Below, piece by piece: positions 46,693 to 56,875 of a stretch of 60,587 bases of DNA (the stretch's first letter is position 1; every line of letters starts with the position of its first letter). The translations under genes were made by a program, and so were the position numbers. Below the pieces are notes generated by a model. That model was not told the DNA's origin. It ran no database searches and saw only the letters and a list, made by a program, of their open reading frames with translations. Source of the stretch: Firmicutes bacterium AF25-13AC (GTDB lineage Bacteria; Bacillota; Clostridia; Lachnospirales; Lachnospiraceae); contig QUFP01000027.1 in assembly GCA_003478935.1 (NCBI GenBank), positions 1-60,587 on the forward strand, read 5' to 3'.

Positions 46693-46708
46693 TTTGTGGA
46701 GGAAAACA

Positions 46709-47386
46709 ATGGGGGCAATTGCAAATGACTGGCTTGTGCCGCTTAGCGCAGAGTTTAAAAAGCCATATTATGCCAGTCTCTATAAAAAAGTAGTCGAAGA
46801 GTATACCACACATGTGGTGTATCCGCCATCCGATGAGATCTTTACTGCGTTTAATTTAACGCCGCTCTCCAAAGTAAAGGTAGTCATTCTCGGACAGGAT
46901 CCGTATCATGAGCCAGGTCAGGCACATGGTTTGTCTTTCTCTGTAAAGCCGGGCGTAGAAATTCCGCCTTCTCTGGTCAACATTTATAAAGAACTGCACG
47001 AAGACTTAGGCTGTTATATTCCAGACAATGGATATCTGGTAAAATGGGCAAAGCAGGGTGTTTTGATGTTAAACACGCTTTTAACAGTCCGCGCACATCA
47101 GGCGTTCTCACATAAGGGGATTGGTTGGGAGCAGTTTACAGATGCTGCTATTGAAGCACTTGCCAGACAGGATCGTCCTATGGTGTTTATTTTGTGGGGC
47201 AGACCGGCACAGTCAAAAAAGCCGATGATTTACAATTCAAAGCATCTGATCCTTGAATCAGCGCATCCGAGTCCGCTGTCTGCATACCGAGGATTTTTTG
47301 GAAGCAGACCATTTAGCCGTACAAATGAGTACTTAAAAGAAAATGGTCTTGAACCAATTGACTGGCAAATTGAAAATCGTATGTAA
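46709..47386 (+). CDS. ung: uracil-DNA glycosylase family 1
   Basis: This 225-residue enzyme has the catalytic motif [18 protein letters not shown] near residue 62 and the DNA-intercalation motif [18 protein letters not shown] near 188. It removes uracil from DNA. ATG 46709 follows TGGAGGA; the frame is open further upstream but that part overlaps the hisF end. Confidence 0.97.
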   Translation: MGAIANDWLVPLSAEFKKPYYASLYKKVVEEYTTHVVYPPSDEIFTAFNLTPLSKVKVVILGQDPYHEPGQAHGLSFSVKPGVEIPPSLVNIYKELHEDLGCYIPDNGYLVKWAKQGVLMLNTLLTVRAHQAFSHKGIGWEQFTDAAIEALARQDRPMVFILWGRPAQSKKPMIYNSKHLILESAHPSPLSAYRGFFGSRPFSRTNEYLKENGLEPIDWQIENRM

Positions 47387-47416
47387 AGAGGGAATAACAG
47401 AAAGGAAAATTAAAAA

Positions 47417-48265
47417 ATGAATATTATTGAGTGGCTGAGAGTCATTTTTCTTGGCATTGTAGAGGGAATTACCGAGTGGCTTCCTGTCAGCAGTACCGGA
47501 CATCTGATTTTGGTAGATGCCTTCTGGAAGACGAGTGCACCAGAGGTGTTTACTGCTGAATTTACAGAAATGTTTGATGTTGTTATACAGCTTGGTGCGA
47601 TCCTAGCGGTTGTCACGGTGTTCTTTTATAAGCTGAATCCATTTTCGGCCAGAAAGACAAAAGAGCAGAAGCACAATACTATCGAACTGTGGAAGAAGGT
47701 AATTATTGGCTGTATCCCTGCTGGTGTGATTGGTATATTGTTCAATGATCTTATTGATAAATACCTGATGAATTGGCTTGTAGTAGCAATTATGCTTATT
47801 GTAGTCGGAATTGCATTTATTGCAATCGAGATGAGAAATCAAAAGGTTCGTCCATCAATTGTAAAGTTTACACAGCTTAGCTATAAGACAGCATTTATTA
47901 TAGGTGTATTCCAGTTATTGGCATTGATCCCGGGAACTTCTCGTTCAGGAATCACGATCATCGGCGGTATGCTGTTTGGATGTTCCCGCTTTATTGCAGC
48001 AGAGTATACCTTCTATCTGGCAATTCCTGTTATGTTTGGTGCCAGCGGTCTGAAGCTTGTTAAGTTCCTTGTAAAGGGCGGCGGTTTTTCAGCAGAGCAG
48101 TTCTTTGTTGTTTTGCTGGCAATGGTTGTTTCTTATGGTGTTTCTATGATTGTAATTAAGTTCTTAATGCAGTATATCAAGCGTCACAATTTCAACAGCT
48201 TTGCGCTTTATCGTATAGCACTTGGTATTATTGTTTTAATTGTTGGTTTTGCAGTTGGCCTGTAA
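47417..48265 (+). CDS. uppP: undecaprenyl-diphosphatase UppP/BacA
   Basis: This 282-residue polytopic membrane protein recycles the bactoprenol lipid carrier. Motifs are GIVEGITEWLPVSSTGHL near residue 14 and ALIPGTSRSGITIIGGM near 172. Its activity also gives bacitracin tolerance. AGAAAGGA precedes the ATG. It ends the hisH-hisF-ung-uppP run, followed by a terminator. Confidence 0.97.
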   Translation: MNIIEWLRVIFLGIVEGITEWLPVSSTGHLILVDAFWKTSAPEVFTAEFTEMFDVVIQLGAILAVVTVFFYKLNPFSARKTKEQKHNTIELWKKVIIGCIPAGVIGILFNDLIDKYLMNWLVVAIMLIVVGIAFIAIEMRNQKVRPSIVKFTQLSYKTAFIIGVFQLLALIPGTSRSGITIIGGMLFGCSRFIAAEYTFYLAIPVMFGASGLKLVKFLVKGGGFSAEQFFVVLLAMVVSYGVSMIVIKFLMQYIKRHNFNSFALYRIALGIIVLIVGFAVGL

Positions 48266-48304
48266 TTGACACAGGAGATTGTGACAAAAGAACGAAAAAA
48301 CACG

Positions 48305-48352
48305 AATACTCCCACAAAGTAAACTATTGGTTGCTTTTTGGGAGTATTTTTT
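48305..48352 (+). terminator. terminator after uppP
   Basis: AATACTCCCA / TGGGAGTATT arms with a 24-nt loop and TTTT after. Confidence 0.7.
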
Positions 48353-48411
48353 AGTTTTGAGACACAAAAAGGCACCTACAAAAAGTTTTTTGATTTTTTT
48401 TGAAAAAAGTG

Positions 48412-48440
48412 TTGACAAATTATTGCCTATGTGATAATAT
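48412..48440 (+). promoter_or_regulatory. tRNA-Leu promoter
   Basis: TTGACA (48412-48417) and TAATAT (48435-48440) with 17-bp spacing, about 75 bp upstream of the first tRNA. Confidence 0.75.
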
Positions 48441-48515
48441 ATATATCGTCAGGTGAGCAACAGAGAAAACAAAGAAACAACAAACGAAGTTGCTCAACAG
48501 ACAAAAACAAAATAT

Positions 48516-48598
48516 GCAGTTGTGGCGGAATTGGCATACGCGCAAGACTAAGGATCTTGTGAGCCTAGCTCGTACGGGTTCAAGTCCCGTCAACTGCA
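48516..48598 (+). tRNA. tRNA-Leu, anticodon AAG
   Basis: 83-nt class II tRNA. The acceptor stem GCAGTTG/CAACTGC, T arm ACGGG-TTCAAGT-CCCGT, long variable arm and anticodon stem CAAGA/TCTTG all fold. The loop CTAAGGA gives U33 and anticodon AAG. A CCA tail is not encoded. A34 in tRNA-Leu is unusual in bacteria. Confidence 0.93.
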
Positions 48599-48640
48599 TT
48601 TTTCTAATGCATATCATTAGAAAAAAACAAAATTGAATAT

Positions 48641-48724
48641 GCAGTTGTGGCGGAATTGGCATACGCGCATGATTCAGGTTCATGTCCATGTACTTGGGTA
48701 GGGGTTCAAGTCCCCTCAACTGCA
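48641..48724 (+). tRNA. tRNA-Leu, anticodon CAG
   Basis: 84-nt class II tRNA with the same acceptor stem as its neighbour, anticodon stem CATGA/TCATG, loop TTCAGGT (anticodon CAG) and T arm GGGG-TTCAAGT-CCCC. It reads CUG. It is co-transcribed with the AAG tRNA, and a terminator follows. Confidence 0.93.
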
Positions 48725-48733
48725 TTACAAGCT

Positions 48734-48765
48734 AAGAGAGAAGATGAAAGTCTTCTCTCTTTTTT
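48734..48765 (+). terminator. terminator of the tRNA unit
   Basis: AAGAGAGAAGA-TGAAAG-TCTTCTCTCTT with a T tail. It could also serve the convergent subtilase gene, whose stop begins at 48770. Confidence 0.85.
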
Positions 48766-48769
48766 GGTA

Positions 48770-50472
48770 TTATCGAAAAGCTGCCTCTAGGCAAAGAGAT
48801 CCCCAACCTGTGCGAGGATTAGGTACGGGATAGCCTGGAAGTTCTTTTGCACCTGCAATCAGCCATGCCTTTAATTGTTCTCCATATAAAAATAAATTGT
48901 TTCTTTTTACAATTCCCCATTCCATTAAAAGAGCAGCACTGCCTGTGACAAATGGTGCAGCAAAGGATGTACCAGATACGGTTTGATATCCGCCAGGAAA
49001 TGAAGGTACTATGACAGAAACACCGGGAGCGACAAGATCAGGCTTTGTTAAAAGATTTGGCATTGAAGCAGCTCCGCGCCCTGAAAAATCTGCTGGAGTA
49101 TTCGTTTTTGCATCATAGGCTCCTACAGTAATAACTGAATTAGCAGAAGATGGTACTGTGAGTGTATTATATGGATCGGGAGAAAGAAAACGTGTAGCAC
49201 CATTTAAGCTAGAGGCAGCAGGAAGCCACATCTCGAATGTACCATTTTTTATTGAAATTGGTTCAATGATAAGACTCCACACACCAGAAGTTAAATAAAA
49301 GCTGTCAGCTATTGGAAAAAATTCAAAATAATATTCCTGCAGACGCTGAAACGGAGAAGGTGCACTATTATAAAAAGCTATTTGTGTTTGATCCAGCACT
49401 TCCATATTTGTTCCAAATTTGTCAGAAAGAGTGTATTCTATTCCAGAAGGCGCTCTTAGTCTAATACGCACAGCATCTGCGTAATCTTTCCATAGCTGCA
49501 TATTAAGAGAAGTCTGACGTTCCGAAATAGAAAAATCAACATTTACTGTCTGATCAAGAAAACCCAAGGTATGTATTGGCGAGGCACCTTCATTTCCAGA
49601 TGCAGCAACTATGCTGATGCGGCCAAGCAGTGATACACGGTTTAGATAAAGTTCAGAAAGTGAGTTTCCTGTATGTGAACCGTAATTATTTCCAAAGCTT
49701 ATATTTAGTACGAGCGGACGATTAAATTTTAATGCCTTTCTTATGCAGTAATCAATTCCACTAATTAATTCTGTAGTTCTAGGGTACAGCCCTTTATTTT
49801 TTCGCATTTTCACTACGATTAGTTCAGTCTCAGGCGCAATACCGCGATAGCGTCCTTTAGAAGCATTGCCATTACCGCAGGCAATCCCGGCTGCAGCAGT
49901 ACCGTGTCCAGATTCATCTTTTGATAAAGTTTTCCCAGTCTGTAGTGCCTCATTAATTTGTTCATTATTATATTCTGTGCCAAACAGATATCCATCTGGT
50001 GGATCTTCATCTCTAGTTTGATCCCACAAAAATAAAACGCGGCTGTTTCCATTTGAATCTTGAAAATCTGGGTGTGTCAGATCAATGCCGGAATCCACAA
50101 AACCAACTAAAACTCCATTTCCCGTCAGTGAAAGTGGCGGTAGTGTTACCTGTGTAATACAGGATGAGCGTTTTCCAGAAAGGATTTCAAAAGAAATATA
50201 GTGCGGCATCTCTATATAAAGAATTTGCGGCAGTGCGCTAACTGTTGGAATTAGTGACGGCGGCAGCTAAGCAGTGCAAAATTTTCAAGAAGCATTGATA
50301 CTTCAATTTGTGGGTATAGCTTTGCCAAAAAAGATAAATCCTGTGATGCCAGCACTAATATTTCCCATACACTGCCAGTCAAAACAGCAGACAAAGACGT
50401 CGACTTTTCATGTAAGCTTTCAGGCAGCGACAAAGATAAATTTAAAGCGGCATCTGCTTTGGGGTTATTCAT
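48770..50472 (-). CDS. S8 subtilisin-like protease, Csp-like (frame broken)
   Basis: This serine protease has about 567 residues. The N-terminal prodomain (MNNPKADAALNLSLSLPE...) starts at 50472 after AAGGAG. The frame breaks near 50267; one added base continues it as LPPSLIPTVSALPQILYIEMPHYISF into the catalytic domain. Catalytic residues are Asp in VGFVDSGIDLTHPDF, His in DESGHGTAAAGIA and Ser in VSGTSFAAPFVTGSA, with ASGNEG as the oxyanion region. A beta-barrel insert between the His/Asn and Ser parts is as in clostridial Csp germination proteases. There is no signal peptide, so a spore or cytoplasmic role is plausible. Confidence 0.87.
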
Positions 50473-50644
50473 ATATTTTCTCCTTAAATTTTTAATTTTT
50501 TAGAATGAAAAGTTATATTTCTGCATATATATTTACGATGTTACAATTTTACAGACCTAACCCTTCCTTGAATTTTTGTATAAAATATGGTATGATGCAA
50601 CAGGACTTAAAAGTACAAAACAGGGAAAGAAAGGAGCGGCGCTC

Positions 50645-52396
50645 ATGCGGTATTCAGATGAAGTGATAGAGGAAGTACGTGCAAGAAATGACGTAGTAGA
50701 TGTGATCGGAGGATATATTCATCTGCAGAAAAAAGGAAGCAACTATTTTGGACTGTGTCCGTTTCACAATGAAAAGTCACCGTCATTTTCAGTGTCACCA
50801 CAGAAACAGATGTATTATTGCTTTGGATGTGGAAAAGGCGGAAATGTTATCACGTTTGTCATGGACTATGAAAATGAAAGTTTTCAGGAGGCAGTTGCGT
50901 CGCTGGCAGAAAGAGCTGGAATCGAGCTGCCGCAAGAGGAAGAAAGCGAAGAGAGCAGAAGGCAGGCAGATTATAGAAGTATTTTATTTGCCATACAAAA
51001 AGAAGCAGCACGTTATTTTTACCATCAGCTTATGAGTGAAAATGGAAAACGAGGCTATCTTTATCTTCGAGGCAGAGGACTTTCTGATGAGACAATCAAA
51101 AATTTTGGCCTTGGATATGCAAATCAATACCCAGACGATTTATATCGCTTTTTGCGGCAGAAGGGGTTTTCGGATGCACAGCTTAAAGATTCTGGTCTTG
51201 TAAAGATTGATGAGAGAGGCTGTTATGATAAATTCTGGAATCGTGTTATGTTTCCTATTATGGATATAAATAACAAGGTGATAGGCTTTGGTGGTCGTGT
51301 TATGGGAGAGGGAGAACCAAAATATTTAAATTCCCCTGAGACACCGATTTTTGAAAAAAACAGAAATCTTTACGGCATGCATGTTGCAAAGAGAAACAGA
51401 AAACCATATTTTCTGATTTGCGAAGGATACATGGATGTCATCAGTCTCCACCAGGCAGGATTTACAAATGCAGTTGCGTCACTTGGAACTGCATTTACAG
51501 TACAGCATGGTCTGCTGCTTAAGCGCTATACAAAGGAAGTTGTGCTTACATTTGACAGCGACGGTGCAGGTATCAAGGCAGCACTTCGTGCGATACCGAT
51601 TCTAAAAGAAGCTGGACTGTCAGCTCGCGTGCTGACGATGAAACCATATAAGGATCCTGATGAATTTATTAAAAATATGGGAGCTGAGGCATATCAAAAG
51701 CGCATTGATGAAGCAATCCCCTCTTTCATGTTTGAAATTCAGGTGCTGCGAGATGGCTATGATTTTTCAGATCCAAGCAAAAAAACAGAATTTTTCGAGG
51801 AAGCAGCGAACAAGCTTCGCACGTTTGAGGATGTGCTTGAACGAAATAATTATATAGAGGCAGTATCTAGAACATACGGCATAGATTATCAAATTTTAAA
51901 ACAGAAAGTTGAGGAACATGCATACAAAGCACCTCAGGCTATGCAGCAGGAAAGAAAGCAGGTACAGAAAAAAAGAGAAAAGGATGAGGGGTTAAAGGCG
52001 GCACAAAGACTTCTTTTAACATGGCTTAGCGATCATCCTGGACAGCTTAATCAGCTGGCAGATATTATTATGCCAGAAGATTTTTCTGATTCTCTTTATC
52101 AAGAGGTGGCTCGCCTTTTATACAAGCAGATCGAGCAGGGAAAAGGAAATCCGGCAGAGTTGTTAACAAATTTTATTGAAGATGAAAGCCAGTATCAGGA
52201 AGTGGCTAAAATCTTTAATGGTGAACTTGTTCAGGAGACATCCGTATCAGAAAAAACAAGAGGAATACGCGAATGTGTGATTCGCTTAAAGCGTCACAGC
52301 CTGCAAAAGGAAGCCGACACGACAGATGATATAAAGAGGCTTCAGGAGGTAATGGAAGCGTTAAAAGGATTGGATCATTTGAATATATCTTTTTAA
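50645..52396 (+). CDS. dnaG: DNA primase
   Basis: This 583-residue protein has a zinc-binding domain with CPFHNEKSPSFSVSPQKQMYYCFGCGKGG near residue 40, a TOPRIM core with LICEGYMDVISLHQAG near 258 and VLTFDSDGAG near 304, and a C-terminal DnaB-binding region. It makes primers for replication. ATG 50645 lies 8 nt after AAAGGAG. It heads the classic dnaG-sigA macromolecular synthesis operon with trmK and Nif3 downstream. Confidence 0.96.
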   Translation: MRYSDEVIEEVRARNDVVDVIGGYIHLQKKGSNYFGLCPFHNEKSPSFSVSPQKQMYYCFGCGKGGNVITFVMDYENESFQEAVASLAERAGIELPQEEESEESRRQADYRSILFAIQKEAARYFYHQLMSENGKRGYLYLRGRGLSDETIKNFGLGYANQYPDDLYRFLRQKGFSDAQLKDSGLVKIDERGCYDKFWNRVMFPIMDINNKVIGFGGRVMGEGEPKYLNSPETPIFEKNRNLYGMHVAKRNRKPYFLICEGYMDVISLHQAGFTNAVASLGTAFTVQHGLLLKRYTKEVVLTFDSDGAGIKAALRAIPILKEAGLSARVLTMKPYKDPDEFIKNMGAEAYQKRIDEAIPSFMFEIQVLRDGYDFSDPSKKTEFFEEAANKLRTFEDVLERNNYIEAVSRTYGIDYQILKQKVEEHAYKAPQAMQQERKQVQKKREKDEGLKAAQRLLLTWLSDHPGQLNQLADIIMPEDFSDSLYQEVARLLYKQIEQGKGNPAELLTNFIEDESQYQEVAKIFNGELVQETSVSEKTRGIRECVIRLKRHSLQKEADTTDDIKRLQEVMEALKGLDHLNISF

Positions 52397-52454
52397 TAAG
52401 GCAACAATATAGTCAGATATCATAACGAGTAAAACAAAAAAGCCTGCGGGCAGA

Positions 52455-53537
52455 ATGAAGGCAGACATGAAAATGAAGGCAGACATTGAAATGAAAAAGT
52501 TAGAATCTGACAAAAGAGTAATGGAATTGATTCGTCTGGGAAAGACACAGGGAGGTTTTGTGGCACTTTCTCAGATTGAGGAAAAATTTCCGGAAGCCAT
52601 GCGTACAGAGAAGGGATTAGATCATGTGACAGAACTTCTTGGACGCAGCCTGATCTCAATTGGTCAGGAGGAAGAAGAGGATATAGATACGCAAGAAAGC
52701 ACTTATTACGATGAGGATGAGCCGATAAAGCTTTATATGAAGGATATTGGTAAGGTGCCGTTATTAGATGCAGAGGAAGAGACAAAGCTTGCAAAGCAGG
52801 CTTCTCTAGGAGATGAAGAGGCACGAAAAAGGCTTGCAGAGGCTAACCTTCGCCTTGTCGTCAGTGTGGCCAAGCATTATAATGGATGTGGGCTCGCACT
52901 TCTTGATCTGATCCAAGAGGGAAATCTTGGCTTGATGAAAGCAGTTGAAAAATTTGATTACACAAAAGGTTATAAATTTTCAACATATGCTACCTGGTGG
53001 ATTCGTCAGGCAGTTACGCGTGCAATTGCCGATCAGTCAAGAACGATCAGGATTCCAGTCCATATGGTAGAAAACATGAACCGCATCATACGAAAGTCGC
53101 GAAGTATGGTGCAGGAGCTTGGAAGAGAGCCAAGCATTAAAGAGGTTGCACAAGCACTCGATCTTCCTGTGGAAAAGGTTAGTGATGCTATTAGGATGAA
53201 TATGGAACCAGTGTCTCTTGAAATGCCAATTGGAGAAGAGGAAGAAACACATTTAGGTGATTTTATTCAGGACTGTGGCTCAATGATTCCACTTGAAGAG
53301 ACAACACGTGTTTTATTAAATGAGCAGCTTTCTGAAGCACTTAGCACACTTACACGCAGAGAGGAGGAGGTGCTTCGTCTTCGCTATGGACTGACAGATG
53401 GCAGAGCAAGAACACTTGAGGAGGTCGGTCAGATCTTTCATGTGACAAGAGAACGTATTCGTCAAATTGAGGCAAAGGCGCTTAGGAAACTAAAGCATCC
53501 TACAAGAAGTCGTAAATTAAGGGATTATTTAGAGTGA
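52455..53537 (+). CDS. sigA: primary RNA polymerase sigma factor SigA/RpoD
   Basis: This protein of about 360 residues has region 1.2 ([19 protein letters not shown]), region 2 ([34 protein letters not shown]), the -10 recognition part [19 protein letters not shown], region 3 and a region 4 helix-turn-helix ([22 protein letters not shown]). The usual GRGM in region 2 is GCGL here. The start is uncertain: ATGs at 52455, 52467 and 52473 lie in an 18-bp tandem duplication and no strong ribosome site is present. Being next to dnaG supports a housekeeping role. Confidence 0.95.
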   Translation: MKADMKMKADIEMKKLESDKRVMELIRLGKTQGGFVALSQIEEKFPEAMRTEKGLDHVTELLGRSLISIGQEEEEDIDTQESTYYDEDEPIKLYMKDIGKVPLLDAEEETKLAKQASLGDEEARKRLAEANLRLVVSVAKHYNGCGLALLDLIQEGNLGLMKAVEKFDYTKGYKFSTYATWWIRQAVTRAIADQSRTIRIPVHMVENMNRIIRKSRSMVQELGREPSIKEVAQALDLPVEKVSDAIRMNMEPVSLEMPIGEEEETHLGDFIQDCGSMIPLEETTRVLLNEQLSEALSTLTRREEEVLRLRYGLTDGRARTLEEVGQIFHVTRERIRQIEAKALRKLKHPTRSRKLRDYLE

Positions 53538-53591
53538 TTTGTAAAGAAATATAATATGAAATACAATATAGAGAGGAAATAAAATATACGT

Positions 53592-54308
53592 ATGAAATTA
53601 TCAAAGAGATTGGAAACAGTTGCATCCATGGTGACAAAGGGAAACCGCGCTGCGGATGTTGGCTGTGACCATGGTTTTGTCCCGATTTTTCTTGTAGAGT
53701 CGGGTATATCACCTTTGGCTGTTGCGGCAGATGTGCGTCCAGGTCCGCTTTCGCGCGCAAAGGAGCATATAAAAGAGCATAGATTAGAAGAAAAAATACA
53801 GACAAGGCTGTCTGATGGATTGGCAAATATAAAGCCAGGTGAGGCAGATTCATTAATTATGTCGGGCATTGGCGGCATTTTGATGATGCGTCTGCTGCAG
53901 GATGAGGAGCATACAGCAAAAAGCTTTAAAGAATTGATTTTATCACCGCAGTCAGAGCTTTTTGATGTGCGTCGCTATCTTGTATCAAACGGTTATTTGA
54001 TTGAGTATGAGCATATGCTTTGTGATGAGGGAAAGTATTATTTTATTTTTCATGTTCTTGTAAAAAAAGATGAAAGAGAGTGGTCAGAGGAAGAGTATCG
54101 TTACGGAAAAGATATCTGTAAGGACGATATGAAGACATTTTTGGCATATCTTGAAAAGGAAGAAAGACAATATGAGCAGATCCTTGAGAAAATGAAGCAG
54201 GCACCAGAAAACGATCGTGCCGTGCAGCGAATTGCACAGCTGCATCAGGATATCACCTGTCTGAAAAAACGCAGACAGTTAGTATACGATTGTGGTTGCT
54301 TCGCATAG
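53592..54308 (+). CDS. trmK: tRNA (adenine-22-N1)-methyltransferase
   Basis: This 238-residue class I SAM methyltransferase (COG2384) has the SAM motif AADVGCDHGFVPIFLVE near residue 21 and MSGIGGILMMRLL near 98. The C-terminal coiled coil is charged. It methylates A22 of tRNAs with long variable arms among others. Its place after sigA and before a Nif3 gene is the usual Firmicutes order. Confidence 0.93.
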   Translation: MKLSKRLETVASMVTKGNRAADVGCDHGFVPIFLVESGISPLAVAADVRPGPLSRAKEHIKEHRLEEKIQTRLSDGLANIKPGEADSLIMSGIGGILMMRLLQDEEHTAKSFKELILSPQSELFDVRRYLVSNGYLIEYEHMLCDEGKYYFIFHVLVKKDEREWSEEEYRYGKDICKDDMKTFLAYLEKEERQYEQILEKMKQAPENDRAVQRIAQLHQDITCLKKRRQLVYDCGCFA

Positions 54309-54350
54309 TTTTGATTAGTTACAAATTTAAGAAAGGCAGATGATACATAT

Positions 54351-55186
54351 ATGAAATGCAGTGATATTGAAAAACAGCTGGAACTTTTTATTCCAAAAGG
54401 ATTGGCACAGACTGATAAAAAAGAAAATACGGGATTAATAGTAGGCAGAAGTGATAAAAATGTTTCAACGATTATAGTGCTTATCGCATTGATCAGGAAA
54501 CAATAGATTACGCTGTGTCTGCACAGGCAGATATGATTATTTCTTACGAGCCAATAATTGAGGAGCCTATTTTAACAATTGGAAGCACCAATTATCAGGG
54601 ACGTCTTTTGCTGCAGCTGCTGCGCCATGATATTGCATGTTACGCGACAGGAAGCAGTTTTGATAAATGCAAGGGAGGCAGTGCTGATTGGCTTGCCTCA
54701 AGATTAGAACTTTCTGGTGTGTACATCACTGAGCCGCAGGCATCATATGCAGGAATGGAAGATACAGTCTGCCAAAGTGGTAAAGGACGAATTGGATATT
54801 ACAAAAAGAAAAAGTCACTTGAGGAACTTACAGACATGATCTGTAATTTATTTTCATTGGAAGGGATCAATGCATATATCTCAAAAAGAGATGATGGACT
54901 GACGTTTTCAGATGTGGCAGTTGTTGTATGGGCAGATGAAAAGAGTATAGAGGCTGCTATGGAACGAGGCGTTCAATTGATTGTTACCTGCGGTGTAAGC
55001 AGTAAGGAGGCGATGAAGGCTTGCAGTGAGCATAGAGCAGTGCTGGAATTGCCTTGTGAGACAGCAGCACATATATTTGAGACGTGTGTTGAACAGTATC
55101 TGTCAGAGGTATTGAGTTCATCAATTGAGATTTTGACGATTCCAATGCAAAGAAAGAGCCGTTTTTTAAAGTGCAGAAAGGAGTAA
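54351..55186 (+). CDS. Nif3-like dinuclear metal centre protein (frame broken)
   Basis: This YqfO/Nif3 family protein has about 278 residues and starts MKCSDIEKQLELFIPKGLAQ at 54351 after GAAAGGCAG. The frame closes early at about 54510. Adding a G near 54479 changes it to VAYRIDQETIDYAVSAQADMIISYEP and joins the C-terminal part. The metal site His/Glu pattern is incomplete compared with typical members: ISYEP replaces the usual HHP-type motif. The function is unknown. The next gene starts 3 nt after its stop. Confidence 0.82.
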
Positions 55187-55188
55187 GA

Positions 55189-56874
55189 ATGATAACTGTT
55201 TATTACAATGGAAAGCCGTATCAATATGCAGACAGCACAAAATATTTAGAGTTAGCAAGAACACTGCAGCCACAGTTTGAACATGATATTGTACTGGCAT
55301 CAGTAAATGGCAAGCTTCAGGAACTGTGGAAATATATGAAGGATGGAGCAAATGTAAGTTTTCTTACAACGCAAAGTCAGGCTGGAATCATGGCATATAG
55401 AAGAAGCGTCGTTCTTCTTTTGTTAAAAGCATTAAATGATACTATTTCAAAGGAGCGCCTTGGCAGTAATCAGGTAAAGGTGGAATTTTCGCTGAGCAAG
55501 GGATTATTCTGCCATTTTGATAAAGGTCTTGTTTTGGACGAAGAGGAATTAAAACAGGTTCAGTCTGCCATGGAGATATTGCGTGAAGCTAATTATCCAA
55601 TTGAGAAATATAGCATTAGTACTGAAGCTGCTATAGAGCAGTTTGGAAAAGCAAAAATGACAGATAAGGAAAGACTGTTTCGCTTTCGTCGTGCTTCAAA
55701 GGTTAATATTTATTCACTTGATGGCTTGGAAGACTATTATTATGGGTATATGGTGCCGTCTACAGGCTATTTAAAGTATTTTAAGCTGTATTCTTATGAG
55801 GATGGTTTTGTGCTTCAAATGCCAGTTAGGGAAGCACCCGAGGTAATTCCTGAATTTGAGCCACAGCATAAACTTTTTAAGGTTATGAGAGAGACTGGTA
55901 AGTGGGGAGAGGAACTTGGTGTTGCGACAGTAGGCGAACTTAATGAGCTGATTACGGGAAAGACAAATAAAAAATCTTCCTGCAGAGATATTACAGATCT
56001 GATTTTAGTGCAGGAAGCGCTGATGGAAAAAAGAATGGCGCATATTGCAGATGCAATTGCAAAGGATCCACAGAAAAAAATCATTCTTATTGCTGGTCCG
56101 TCTTCATCAGGAAAGACAACCTTTTCCTATCGTTTGTCGGTGCAGTTAAAGGCAGCAGGACTTCGTCCTCATCCAATTGGTGTGGACAACTATTTTGTTG
56201 ATCGCGAAAAAAGCCCCAAAGATGCGGATGGAAATTATAATTATGAAGATCTTGAGTGCATTGATGTGGCACAATTTAATCAGGATATGGAAGATTTGTT
56301 ACAAGGAAAGACAGTTTCCATGCCGACTTACAATTTTATTACAGGACGCCGTGAATATAAGGGCAATTTCTTGAGACTCGGTCCAGAAGATATTCTTGTT
56401 ATAGAGGGAATCCATTGCCTGAATGAAAAGCTTTATCCGTTACTGCCAAAGGAATCCATTTTCCGTATTTATATCAGTGCACTTACACAGTTAAATATTG
56501 ATGAGCACAATAGAATCCCAACTACAGATGGTCGTCTGATTCGCCGTATGGTTCGCGACGCAAGAACAAGAGGTGCATCAGCACAGGATACGATTGCAAT
56601 GTGGAATAATGTCAGAAAAGGCGAAGAAAAAAATATTTTTCCATATCAGGAAACAGCAGATGTTGTGTTTAATTCCGCTCTTATTTATGAACTGGCTGTA
56701 TTAAAGCCATATGCAGAGCCGCTGTTATTTGGAATAGACAGAAACGCACCAGAATATTCAGAGGCAAAACGCCTGCTGAAATTCTTTGACTACTTTGTTG
56801 GTATTGACAGCCAGAAAATTCCGATCAATTCAATTTTAAGAGAGTTTATCGGCGGAAGCTGCTTTAATGTGTAA
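55189..56874 (+). CDS. nucleoside kinase with TGS-like N-terminus (uridine kinase family)
   Basis: This 562-residue protein has a TGS-like domain at about 1-65, a threonyl-tRNA synthetase-like second domain and a C-terminal P-loop uridine kinase domain with GPSSSGKTTFSYRL near residue 305. VDNYFVDREKSP, DLECIDVAQFN and VIEGIHCLNEKLYP also appear. This fusion is common in Clostridia and annotated as nucleoside kinase or uridine kinase. ATG 55189 follows AAAGGAG. A palindrome-bounded repeat begins one base after its stop codon. Confidence 0.9.
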   Translation: MITVYYNGKPYQYADSTKYLELARTLQPQFEHDIVLASVNGKLQELWKYMKDGANVSFLTTQSQAGIMAYRRSVVLLLLKALNDTISKERLGSNQVKVEFSLSKGLFCHFDKGLVLDEEELKQVQSAMEILREANYPIEKYSISTEAAIEQFGKAKMTDKERLFRFRRASKVNIYSLDGLEDYYYGYMVPSTGYLKYFKLYSYEDGFVLQMPVREAPEVIPEFEPQHKLFKVMRETGKWGEELGVATVGELNELITGKTNKKSSCRDITDLILVQEALMEKRMAHIADAIAKDPQKKIILIAGPSSSGKTTFSYRLSVQLKAAGLRPHPIGVDNYFVDREKSPKDADGNYNYEDLECIDVAQFNQDMEDLLQGKTVSMPTYNFITGRREYKGNFLRLGPEDILVIEGIHCLNEKLYPLLPKESIFRIYISALTQLNIDEHNRIPTTDGRLIRRMVRDARTRGASAQDTIAMWNNVRKGEEKNIFPYQETADVVFNSALIYELAVLKPYAEPLLFGIDRNAPEYSEAKRLLKFFDYFVGIDSQKIPINSILREFIGGSCFNV

Positions 56875-56875
56875 T

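Noticed and set aside
53037..53252. Minus-strand open frames over sigA and other long genes
   Set aside because: They are shadows of well-supported genes on the other strand, without ribosome sites or family signatures.
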